Below, piece after piece: positions 1-6,971 of a stretch of 64,000 nucleotides of DNA (positions within the stretch are counted from its first letter, which is position 1; every line of letters starts with the position of its first letter). The notes beneath the pieces were generated by a model. It was not told the DNA's origin. It saw only the letters and a program-made list of their open reading frames with translations, and did not search any database. A program made the translations under genes and the position numbers. Origin of the DNA: an uncultured Oscillospiraceae bacterium (GTDB taxonomy: Bacteria > Bacillota > Clostridia > Oscillospirales > Oscillospiraceae); NCBI GenBank assembly GCA_910584285.1, contig CAJTYK010000001.1:124001-188000 (forward strand). Reading direction: 5' to 3'.

Positions 1-224
1 TGCAAGAGGGCGCATTCCGTGCGGTAGCACGCCGTCAGGCGCGGATCCTCCAGCACGTGATGGCAGTCCTCTCCGTGTTCCTGGGTCAGGATCAGCAGGC
101 CGGGCCGCCCGTCGTCCGGAGTGGGGCCGCCGCAGGCGGAGCACCCCTGGGAACAGGCCCCGCTCTGGGCCAGCTTCTCCACGACGCGGGCCAGGATCAG
201 CTCGACCAATTCCTTATGATCCAT
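1..224 (-). CDS. Partial cysteine-rich eut-operon protein, function unknown
   Basis: Open frame that begins at an ATG at 224 after a GAAAGGGGGG ribosome site and runs off the left edge, so only about 74 residues are visible. The first 17 residues (MDHKELVELILARVVEKL) form an amphipathic helix like the encapsulation peptides that carry cargo into microcompartments. A cysteine cluster follows (CSQGCSACGG, residues about 24-33), then a histidine/cysteine-containing stretch. It is the next gene after eutJ in the same direction with a gap of only 20 bases, so it belongs to the eut operon. Firmicute eut operons often carry one small unnamed gene near pduL and eutN; I cannot name the family from this fragment. 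A cargo protein binding metal or an Fe-S cluster is an inference from the cysteines only. Confidence 0.7.
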   Translation of the reverse strand, partial: MDHKELVELILARVVEKLAQSGACSQGCSACGGPTPDDGRPGLLILTQEHGEDCHHVLEDPRLTACYRTECALL

Positions 225-244
225 GGCTGACCCCCCTTTCATGG

Positions 245-1063
245 CTAAATTTTACAGTTCATCGCGATTCCCGCCGGCGTCACCAGGAAGGGATCCGCCG
301 GCTTGATGGTTTTGATTTGCGTCTCTTTTTGGAAGATGTCCTCGATCCCGGTGAGGCAGCAGGTGCCGCCGCACAGATAGATGGCGTCCACGTCGGTGCC
401 CGCCAGATAGCGGCGGACAATGGTGGCCATCTTCTCCACCACCGGGCGCACCACCGGCAGGATCTCCCGGTGACGGGCATAGTCCTGCTTGATGGCCTCC
501 GCCTCCTGGAAGCTGACGTGGTAGTTCCCCGCCAGCACCAGGGACAGGTGGGTGCCGCCGGTGGGCTCGTCCTCGGTGCGCACCACCTTGCCGTCCCGGA
601 GGATGGCAAGGCCGGTGGTGCCGCCGCCGATGTCCACAATCACGCCGTTCTGGATTTGATAGATGGCGTTGGCCGCGCTGGGCTCATCCAGCACCGCCGT
701 GACCTCAAACCCGGCCCCCTCCGCCACGTACTGGTGGGTGCGGGCGCTGGATTCCGTACCGGCGGGCATGGCGATGGCGCAGTTGAGCAGCTCCACGTCC
801 AGACGGCCCTCCAGCTTTTTCTTCAGCTCCCGGACGATGCTCAGCGCGCCGGTGTAGTCCACCACCACGCCGTCCTTGAGCACCCCCGCCGCCTGCTTCT
901 CGCAGGCGATGGGGTTGTCCTCCTCGTCCAGCACCACCAAGGCGATATAGGCCGTACCCAGATCCACGCCCGTTTTGAGCTTGGAGCTCACAGGGCGGAA
1001 GGTGGTGTGCTCCGACTCCTTCACCCGTTCCATATAGGCGTTGACCCGATCCAGATCCATCAT
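245..1063 (-). CDS. eutJ: Ethanolamine utilization protein EutJ (Hsp70-like)
   Basis: 272-residue protein of the actin/Hsp70 ATPase fold, the family called EutJ/PduJ-like chaperone in microcompartment operons. The phosphate-binding motif GVDLGTAYIALVVLDE lies near residues 32-47, and the second, IVDIGGGTTGLAIL, near 141-154. There is no Hsp70 substrate domain, as is normal for EutJ. The start ATG at 1063 has AAGGAG nine bases upstream. It follows pduL by 42 bases in the eut operon. Its exact job is not established in the family; a role in assembly or enzyme maintenance is assumed. EutA in the same operon is the separate lyase-reactivating ATPase, so the two should not be confused. Confidence 0.9.
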   Translation of the reverse strand: MMDLDRVNAYMERVKESEHTTFRPVSSKLKTGVDLGTAYIALVVLDEEDNPIACEKQAAGVLKDGVVVDYTGALSIVRELKKKLEGRLDVELLNCAIAMPAGTESSARTHQYVAEGAGFEVTAVLDEPSAANAIYQIQNGVIVDIGGGTTGLAILRDGKVVRTEDEPTGGTHLSLVLAGNYHVSFQEAEAIKQDYARHREILPVVRPVVEKMATIVRRYLAGTDVDAIYLCGGTCCLTGIEDIFQKETQIKTIKPADPFLVTPAGIAMNCKI

Positions 1064-1105
1064 AGTGATACGCTCCTTCCCGGCGCTGCGGGGGCCGTGG
1101 GGCCC

Positions 1106-1723
1106 TTACCGGATGATTTTACCAAGGGTGAAGCCCTTGACCATGGCGGCGTTGGCCTCGTCGAAATCAATGTGCATCTTACAGCTGAACCGAGTACTCA
1201 CCCGGATCAGCACGTCCCGGAACACCACGGGCCGTTCGGTGAGCAGGGCCACGCTGACCCGCTGCTTATCCCGCAGGTCGAACATGACCGAGTCGGGGGC
1301 GGTCACATGGATGTGGTTGCGGGCGATGATCACGCCCTCCTTCAGCTCCAGGGTGCCGCAGGGCCCCTCGATGACGATGGAGCCGGAGCCGGCCACGTCA
1401 CCGGACTCCCGCAGGGGCGCGTCCACGCCCAGCTCCACGCAGTCGCTCTTAGACAGCTCCACCTGGGAGGCCGTCCGCACCGGGCCCAGCACAGCGGTGC
1501 GCTCCTTGCGGCCCTTGGGGCCGATGAGGGTCACCCGCTGCTGGGACAGGAACTGCCCCGGCTGGGACAGGGGCCGGGCGGGCTCCAGCGCGGCGCCAGG
1601 GCCAAAGAGCACCTCGGCGTCGGCCTGGGTCAGGTGGACGTGGCGGGCGGAGACCTCGACCTCTACCAGCCCCGCCCGGTGGACGGAGTTCATGACCGCC
1701 GCGGAGATCTGTTCTGCCGTCAT
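1106..1723 (-). CDS. pduL: Phosphate propanoyl/acetyltransferase PduL-type (EutD role)
   Basis: About 205 residues. PduL-type phosphotransacylase that converts acetyl-CoA and phosphate to acetyl-phosphate and CoA, recycling CoA inside the compartment. Two PduL repeats each carry the metal-binding histidine motif: VSARHVHLT near residue 27 and ARNHIHVT near residue 133. I chose the ATG at 1723, which overlaps the stop of the upstream adenosyltransferase gene (ATGA), rather than a start 39 bases further up. The resulting N-terminus, MTAEQISAAVMNSVHRAG, is an amphipathic helix that looks like an encapsulation peptide. Translational coupling with eutT is likely. PduL here takes the place of the unrelated EutD phosphotransacylase of enteric bacteria. 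Confidence 0.92.
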   Translation of the reverse strand: MTAEQISAAVMNSVHRAGLVEVEVSARHVHLTQADAEVLFGPGAALEPARPLSQPGQFLSQQRVTLIGPKGRKERTAVLGPVRTASQVELSKSDCVELGVDAPLRESGDVAGSGSIVIEGPCGTLELKEGVIIARNHIHVTAPDSVMFDLRDKQRVSVALLTERPVVFRDVLIRVSTRFSCKMHIDFDEANAAMVKGFTLGKIIR

Positions 1724-2514
1724 TTTGCCGCCCCCTTGTAGTCGCCCGCCAGATACTTGCACATCATGATGTGCAGGGCGCTGGACAGGCGGTTGAGCTC
1801 CTCGATGATGTCGCCCCGGCTGAACCGGAACCCATCATAGAAGGCGTTGGCCGCGGCCACCTCGGTCTCCCGGATGGCGGTCCGCAGCTGGTTGAGCAGG
1901 GCGTAGTCCCGGCCCATGGTGTAGGAGGGCAGGAGCATCTGCCGGATGTTGTAGAACTTCATGGGGTTGTGGGAGTGCTCCCGCAGCTCGGCGTGGGTCA
2001 GCCCGATGATGGTATCGCTGTGCAGCTCCTCGTCCAGCACGTCGCAGCGCATCATGTTGCGCAAGGCCTTCAGCACGTCGTCCAGGTCGGCCAGCAGCTG
2101 CTGGCTGCCGCCCCCCTCAGAGATCAGCGCCTGATCCAGCACCACCAGCGCCTGGAGGCTGTCCAGCTTGCCTCGGAACAGGATCCGGGGGTGGTTTTTC
2201 GCCACCAGCTGGTTGTCAAAGAGCTGGGTCATGTGCTCCGGCTTCTCCATGTAGAAGGAGCCGCTCTGGTAATCCACATACTTGGGCTTGGGCGCGGCCA
2301 TCACCGGCTGCTGGACCGGCTGGGCCGCGGCCGGTGCCGCGGCCTCCTCCGGGGCCCGCTGGGGACACTCCCCCTCTTTGGCGATCTTGATCTTGCGCTG
2401 CTGGAGGTATTCCCGCGCCGCGGGCGTGAGGATTTTCCCGGTGGGGATGTAGTACACCTCCGGCTGGCTGTTGCGCAGCTCAAACCGCAGAATATCCTCG
2501 GTGATTGCTCTCAT
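1720..2514 (-). CDS. eutT: Cobalamin adenosyltransferase, EutT-like
   Basis: 264 residues. Makes adenosylcobalamin, the cofactor of the EutBC lyase, from ATP and cobalamin. The N-terminal 45 residues (FELRNSQPEVYYIPTGKIL and on) resemble the N-terminus seen in Firmicute EutT proteins. An Ala/Pro-rich linker (about residues 52-75) leads to an all-helical domain (about 85-255) of the PduO/EutT adenosyltransferase type, with conserved stretches LTHAELREHSHNPMKFY and NQLRTAIRETEVAA. It lies between the second eutM and pduL; its stop overlaps the pduL start. I did not see the cysteine cluster of enteric EutT, which suggests the PduO-like variant. Family call is good; the exact subgroup is less sure. 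Confidence 0.85.
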   Translation of the reverse strand: MRAITEDILRFELRNSQPEVYYIPTGKILTPAAREYLQQRKIKIAKEGECPQRAPEEAAAPAAAQPVQQPVMAAPKPKYVDYQSGSFYMEKPEHMTQLFDNQLVAKNHPRILFRGKLDSLQALVVLDQALISEGGGSQQLLADLDDVLKALRNMMRCDVLDEELHSDTIIGLTHAELREHSHNPMKFYNIRQMLLPSYTMGRDYALLNQLRTAIRETEVAAANAFYDGFRFSRGDIIEELNRLSSALHIMMCKYLAGDYKGAAK

Positions 2515-2549
2515 GGGTGTCCCCCCTTTCTCAGTGGAAGTTTACGGGC

Positions 2550-2834
2550 TTACTTCTCCAGAGAGGGAAGGATGAACTCCACTTCCTCGTGGGGCCTGGG
2601 GATCACGTGGACGGAGATGAGCTCGCCCACTCGCTCGGCGGCGGCGGCGCCCGCGTCGGTCGCGGCCTTCACCGCGCCCACGTCGCCGCGCACCATAACG
2701 GTCACCAGACCGCCGCCCACATGGACCTTGCCGATGAGGGTGACGTTGGCGGCCTTCACCATGGCATCGGCCGCTTCGATAGAGGCAACGAGACCCTTAG
2801 TCTCGATCATGCCCAGTGCCTGCATTGCTGCCAT
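2550..2834 (-). CDS. eutM: BMC-H shell protein EutM, second copy
   Basis: 94-residue single-domain hexameric shell protein. It shows the classic motif MIETKGLVASIEAADAM, the pore-loop region GKVHVGGG and the GDVGAVKAATDAGA helix. It forms the flat facets of the ethanolamine compartment. The ATG at 2834 has AAGGAG nine bases upstream. It differs from the gene just upstream (2862-3149) at only a few residues, mostly at the two ends, and 194 bases of coding DNA are identical (2572-2765 against 2887-3080). This is a tandem duplication kept alike by recent copying or gene conversion. Confidence 0.95.
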   Translation of the reverse strand: MAAMQALGMIETKGLVASIEAADAMVKAANVTLIGKVHVGGGLVTVMVRGDVGAVKAATDAGAAAAERVGELISVHVIPRPHEEVEFILPSLEK

Positions 2835-2861
2835 ATTAGTTCACTCCTTAATGATGTTGGA

Positions 2862-3149
2862 TTAGCCCTTGTCCAGGGTGGGGAGAATGAACTCCACTTC
2901 CTCGTGGGGCCTGGGGATCACGTGGACGGAGATGAGCTCGCCCACTCGCTCGGCGGCGGCGGCGCCCGCGTCGGTCGCGGCCTTCACCGCGCCCACGTCG
3001 CCGCGCACCATAACGGTCACCAGACCGCCGCCCACATGGACCTTGCCGATGAGGGTGACGTTGGCGGCCTTCACCATGGCGTCCGCCGCTTCAATAGAGC
3101 TGACCAGACCCTTTGTCTCGATCATGCCCAGTGCCTGCAATGCTGCCAT
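2862..3149 (-). CDS. eutM: BMC-H shell protein EutM, first copy
   Basis: 95-residue hexameric BMC shell protein, nearly identical to its downstream neighbour. I start it at the ATG at 3149, which puts AAGGAG about 11 bases upstream; a GTG 12 bases earlier would overlap the ribosome site. The protein begins MAALQALGMIETKGLVSSIE and ends PTLDKG, where the second copy has PSLEK. The gene sits between eutE and the second eutM with short gaps. Two EutM-like hexamers with the same pore could raise shell protein dosage; a mixed hexamer is also possible. No sign of decay is seen in either copy. Confidence 0.95.
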   Translation of the reverse strand: MAALQALGMIETKGLVSSIEAADAMVKAANVTLIGKVHVGGGLVTVMVRGDVGAVKAATDAGAAAAERVGELISVHVIPRPHEEVEFILPTLDKG

Positions 3150-3193
3150 TGTATGCTTCACTCCTTCATTTCGATGGGATTGGATGGGGCCCG

Positions 3194-4675
3194 TTACAGC
3201 GCCCGGAGTTTGGCCAGGATGCTGTCCACGATGCCGTCGATATCAATGCCGCTGAGATCGGGGTTGACCCGGCACACGCCGTCCTCGCAGGACGGCACGC
3301 CGGCCCGGATCTCCTCCAGCTCCTTCAGGCCGTGGGCCACGTAGCGCAGATTGAGCAGGTGCATGGGGCCCACGTTCTCCGACGTGGCCGAGCCGCCCAC
3401 CGCGCCGCAGCCCAGGGTGAGGGAGGGCATCAGGCCGGTGGTGCCGCCGATGCCGCCCAGGGCGCTGGGGGTGTTCACCAGAATCCGGGAGGCGGGCACC
3501 CGACGGGCGAAGTAGTCCTCGATCTCCTTGTTCTGGGTGTGCATGGAGAAGGTATGGCCGGCGCCCTCGTAGTGGAGGATCTCGCACACCTTGTCACACA
3601 CGTCCTTGTAGTCCTTGCCCACGTAGAAGGCCAGGATGGGCCCCAGCTTCTCGTTGGAATAGGGATGGCCCCGGCCCACGCCGGTCTCCCGGGCCACCAG
3701 CACCCGGGCGGTGGCGGGCACCTTGGTCAGGCCGGCCAGCTTGGCGATGGTCTCCACGCTGCGGCCCACGATCTCGGGGTTCATGGTGCCGTTGGCCCGG
3801 AGGATGAACCGGCCCAGCTGCTCCCGCTCCGCCTCGTCCAGGAAGTAGGCACCCTGCTTTTCCATCTCGGCCTGCACCGCCACCACCATGTCCTCGTCGC
3901 AGATGATGGACTGCTCGGAGGCGCAGATGGTGCCGTTGTCAAAGGTCTTGGAGTCCAGAATGCGCTTGACCGCCAGCTTCAGGTCGCAGCTCTTTTCAAT
4001 GTAGGCGGGGCCGTTGCCCGGGCCCACGCCGATGGCGGGGGTGCCGGAGGAATAGGCCGCGCGCACCATGGCGGAACCGCCGGTGGCCAGAATCATGGCC
4101 ACGTCCCGATGGCGCATCAGGTTGTCGGTGGCCTCCATGGTGGGGATGGTGATGCAGGAGACCAGATCCTCGTTCCCGCCCGCCTCGGACACCGCCTGCC
4201 GGATGACCTTGACGGTCTCCAGAATGCAGCGCAGGGCGGTGGGGTGGGGGGAGAACACAATGGCGTTGCCCGCCTTAATGGCGATCTCCGCCTTATACAG
4301 CGCGGTGGAGGTGGGGTTGGTGGACGGGATCAGACCCGCGATCACGCCCACGGGCACCGCGATGGTGTGGACGCCCCTGGCAGGATCACAGCTGATCTCG
4401 CCGATGGTTTTCATGTCCTTGATATGCTCATAGACGCCGCGGCTGGCAAAGACGTTCTTGATGATCTTGTCCTCGACGATACCGAACCCGGTGTCCTCAT
4501 TGGCCATCTGGGCCAGACGGCGGGCGTTGCGCACGCCGGCGTCCGCGATGGCCCGGACGATCCGATCCACCTGGGCCTGGCTCATCTGGGCCAGCTCCCG
4601 CTGGGCGGCCTTGGCCGCCTCAACCAGCTCACGGACTTCCTGCATGGACAGTAAGTCCTTATCAATCAGTTGCAT
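3194..4675 (-). CDS. eutE: Acetaldehyde dehydrogenase (CoA-acylating) EutE
   Basis: 493 residues, usual length for the family. Oxidises acetaldehyde with NAD+ and CoA to acetyl-CoA inside the compartment. The nucleophile is Cys251 in the motif NGTICASEQS. The NAD-binding motif is GVIAGLIPSTNPTSTA (about 110-125), and a glycine-rich loop GVGPGNGPAYIE lies near 216-227. The C-terminus (DLSGIDIDGIVDSILAKL) forms an amphipathic helix after a short linker and looks like a C-terminal encapsulation peptide; the N-terminus has none of the usual enteric type. It lies between the EutK-like gene and eutM1 in the operon. The ATG at 4675 has AGGAG about 12 bases upstream, a little far. Confidence 0.95.
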   Translation of the reverse strand: MQLIDKDLLSMQEVRELVEAAKAAQRELAQMSQAQVDRIVRAIADAGVRNARRLAQMANEDTGFGIVEDKIIKNVFASRGVYEHIKDMKTIGEISCDPARGVHTIAVPVGVIAGLIPSTNPTSTALYKAEIAIKAGNAIVFSPHPTALRCILETVKVIRQAVSEAGGNEDLVSCITIPTMEATDNLMRHRDVAMILATGGSAMVRAAYSSGTPAIGVGPGNGPAYIEKSCDLKLAVKRILDSKTFDNGTICASEQSIICDEDMVVAVQAEMEKQGAYFLDEAEREQLGRFILRANGTMNPEIVGRSVETIAKLAGLTKVPATARVLVARETGVGRGHPYSNEKLGPILAFYVGKDYKDVCDKVCEILHYEGAGHTFSMHTQNKEIEDYFARRVPASRILVNTPSALGGIGGTTGLMPSLTLGCGAVGGSATSENVGPMHLLNLRYVAHGLKELEEIRAGVPSCEDGVCRVNPDLSGIDIDGIVDSILAKLRAL

Positions 4676-4704
4676 CTGTCACATCACTCCTATCGTAAGC
4701 CGGG

Positions 4705-5367
4705 TTACGGCTGTTGTCCCCGGCGCGCCAGACAGGCCCGGATCTCCGTGAGAAGCTGATCCTTCTTGGCGTCCCGGATCTCCCTGCGGCTCATGCCCTC
4801 CACGTTGAGGGAGCGGGCCAACACCCGCAGCTGCACCACGGGCATGGCCTCCAGCTCCGCCCCGGTGGGGATGGATCCGTCCATCCCGGCAGACACGGTT
4901 TGCTGGGGTTCCGGTTCCGGCTCCGGCTCCGTCTGAACCTCCTCGGCAGGGGGCTCAGGGTCGGGATCGGGTTCCGGCTTGGCCTCCCCGGCGGGGGGCT
5001 CAGGCTCCGGATCCGGCGGGGCGATGGGCTCAGGGGACTGCTCCGGTTTCAGCGGGGCCGGCGGCTCCGGCTTGGGGGCAGGCTCCGCGGCCGGAGGGGG
5101 CAGCTCGCCCAAAATCTCCTCCACCTCGCCGTGGGGCCTGGGAATGACATGGACGGAGATGAGCTCGCCCACCCGTTCGGCGGCGGCGGCGCCCGCGTCA
5201 GTGGCGGCCTTCACCGCACCCACGTCGCCCCGCACCATCACGGTGACAAGCCCGCCGCCCACGTGCTCCTTGCACTGGAGGGACACATTGGCGGCCTTCA
5301 CCATGGCGTCAGCCGCCTCGATGGCGGCCACCAGGCCCCTGGTTTCGATCATGCCCAATGCTTTCAT
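4705..5367 (-). CDS. eutK: BMC shell protein with Pro/Glu linker and Rho_N/SAP-like tail (EutK-like)
   Basis: 220 residues, more than twice a normal BMC-H protein. Residues 1-88 are a complete BMC domain (MIETRGLVAAIEAADAM, HVGGG pore loop). Residues about 92-155 are a Pro/Glu-rich linker of PEPEP-type repeats, probably extended. Residues about 165-215 (start ELEAMPVVQLRVLARSLNVE) look like a small helical Rho N-terminal or SAP-type module, a fold that often binds nucleic acid. Enteric EutK is also a BMC domain fused to a helix-turn-helix-like domain, so this is the same architecture with a different tail. It lies between eutL and eutE. The start ATG has GGAGG six bases upstream. The tail assignment rests on pattern memory only; the gene symbol is by analogy. 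Confidence 0.85.
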   Translation of the reverse strand: MKALGMIETRGLVAAIEAADAMVKAANVSLQCKEHVGGGLVTVMVRGDVGAVKAATDAGAAAAERVGELISVHVIPRPHGEVEEILGELPPPAAEPAPKPEPPAPLKPEQSPEPIAPPDPEPEPPAGEAKPEPDPDPEPPAEEVQTEPEPEPEPQQTVSAGMDGSIPTGAELEAMPVVQLRVLARSLNVEGMSRREIRDAKKDQLLTEIRACLARRGQQP

Positions 5368-5398
5368 AAGTACCTCCGTTCAAAAGGCGGATGGGGAC

Positions 5399-6049
5399 TT
5401 ATTCCACGGGACGATCAGCAACAGCCTCCACGGCGGCGGCAAACGCGTCGCAGGCGGACTTGCAGGCGGACTGGCTGCCGGTGAGCAGGGCGCCGCCGAA
5501 GTTGGTCTCAGAAGGAGGCGCGTACAGCACGCACATCCGCACGTCGGCGGCCTTCAGCGCGGCATCCACGCCGTACATGGCCTCCAGCGGAGGCGCGATG
5601 AGGTAGGCAATGGCCTCGCCCTCGGCAATGCCGCAACCCTCGGACAGATAGGAGCCGGTGCGAGAGATGCAGTGGGCGTAGTAGCACACGCTGTCCTCGT
5701 CGTTGGCGGAGACGAAGTGGCACACGTTCTCGATCATGTCCACAGCGGCGTCCAGGCCGGCCTTAGCCTCAGCGGGGTTGGGAGCGGCCAGAATGCCGAT
5801 GATTTCGCCGGCCAGGGCGGTGTTGGCGTTGGCGGCGCCGGCGTAGAAGCTCTTGGCGTAAACCACCTTGCAGTCGGCCTTCTTGGTGGCCTCATCCAGG
5901 GCGGTGTAGGTCACATCATCGCAGTCGGCGGTAATGAGGGCCAGGGACTTCTGATCGGGAGTCAGGCCCAGCTCCTTGGCCATATCGGGGGCCACATTGG
6001 GGATCAGGCGGGTGGCTAATACCTTTGCAGGCAACGGATCGCGTTTCAT
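5399..6049 (-). CDS. eutL: BMC-T shell protein EutL
   Basis: 216-residue trimeric shell protein with two fused BMC-like domains in circularly permuted order, the EutL type with a gated central pore. The typical N-terminus DPLPAKVLATRLIPNVAPDMAKELGL is split here by the run limit but is read from residue 4 onward; the central GKVVYAKSFYAGAANA-like segment lies near residue 73, and the second domain ends DRPVE. It lies between eutC and the EutK-like gene. The ATG at 6049 is preceded by GGGAGG. Length and sequence are typical; I see nothing unusual. Confidence 0.95.
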   Translation of the reverse strand: MKRDPLPAKVLATRLIPNVAPDMAKELGLTPDQKSLALITADCDDVTYTALDEATKKADCKVVYAKSFYAGAANANTALAGEIIGILAAPNPAEAKAGLDAAVDMIENVCHFVSANDEDSVCYYAHCISRTGSYLSEGCGIAEGEAIAYLIAPPLEAMYGVDAALKAADVRMCVLYAPPSETNFGGALLTGSQSACKSACDAFAAAVEAVADRPVE

Positions 6050-6068
6050 GATAATAATCCTCCCTCTG

Positions 6069-6956
6069 TTACAGTTTCAGATCAGTGCCGCTGGCCTTCT
6101 TCTCCAGCATGATCTTGATGATCTCGGCGATATGGGCGCCGGCCTCGGCGGGGATGGTGCCGGAGCGGTGGATGTTGGACACCACGGTGCGGCGGGCCTC
6201 GGGCATACCCACGGTGGCCTTGTAGGCGATGTAGGCGGACATGGACTCGGCGGTGATCAGGCCCGGACGCTCACCGATCAGGGTGCAGGTCACGTCGGCG
6301 CCGGTCAGCTCGGAGATCTCGTCCATCACGCCCACGCGGCCGTACTTCACGAAGAAGGGGGTGCCCACGTCGATGCGGTAGCTCTCCAGGCCCTGCAGGA
6401 TGGCGGGGAGCAGATCGCCGATGTTGGCGGCCACGGACGCGGAGGACAGGCCGTCGGACACATAGATCTGAACGGTGGGGTTCTTCTTGCACTTGGCCTT
6501 GATGGTCTCCACGCCCTCGGGGCTGAGCTTGCGGCCCAGGTCGGGGCGGGTCAGGTAGACGTCCTTGCTCTCGCACTGGGTCTGGACGGTCCACAGGCCC
6601 ATTTTCTCCACGAACGCCTCGTCCACGTCGTTGAACACGGCGTCCTGGGCGGCGGAGTGGGCGGCGCGGAACTCCAGCTGGGGCAGGGTCAGGTAGCGGG
6701 CGCCGGCCCGGCCGATGCCCAGACGGCAGGGAGCGTTGTACTTCAGCTCGGCGTACTCCTCGCCGTGCTCGGGATTTTCCACCAGGTACTGGGTGCGGAT
6801 GTCGATGGCGGTCACGTCGGGCAGCTCGCCGTCCTCAACCTGGGAGGACTGGACGGCCTGACTGACAGCCTGGACGGCGGCCGGAGCAGCGGCCGCGGAG
6901 GTGCCCAGCTCGGAGAGTACCTGCTCAATAATGGCTCTCAGATCTTTCTCATTCAT
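6069..6956 (-). CDS. eutC: Ethanolamine ammonia-lyase small subunit EutC
   Basis: 295 residues. Small subunit of the adenosylcobalamin-dependent ethanolamine ammonia-lyase; with EutB it binds B12 at the subunit interface. The N-terminus MNEKDLRAIIEQVLSELG is an amphipathic helix followed by an Ala-rich linker (to about residue 40), the known form of an encapsulation signal on EutC. The core holds the family motifs LGIGRAGARYLT, SDGLSSASVAANIGD and CTLIGERPGL. It starts 15 bases after the eutB stop. Expression is coupled to eutB in every such operon I know. Confidence 0.96.
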   Translation of the reverse strand: MNEKDLRAIIEQVLSELGTSAAAAPAAVQAVSQAVQSSQVEDGELPDVTAIDIRTQYLVENPEHGEEYAELKYNAPCRLGIGRAGARYLTLPQLEFRAAHSAAQDAVFNDVDEAFVEKMGLWTVQTQCESKDVYLTRPDLGRKLSPEGVETIKAKCKKNPTVQIYVSDGLSSASVAANIGDLLPAILQGLESYRIDVGTPFFVKYGRVGVMDEISELTGADVTCTLIGERPGLITAESMSAYIAYKATVGMPEARRTVVSNIHRSGTIPAEAGAHIAEIIKIMLEKKASGTDLKL

Positions 6957-6971
6957 TGATTCCAGCCTCCT

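Noticed and set aside
317..1741. Long plus-strand frames opposite the eut operon (and similar ones opposite most minus-strand genes)
   Set aside because: They are mirror frames of real genes with His/Gly/Val-rich sequence and no start signals.
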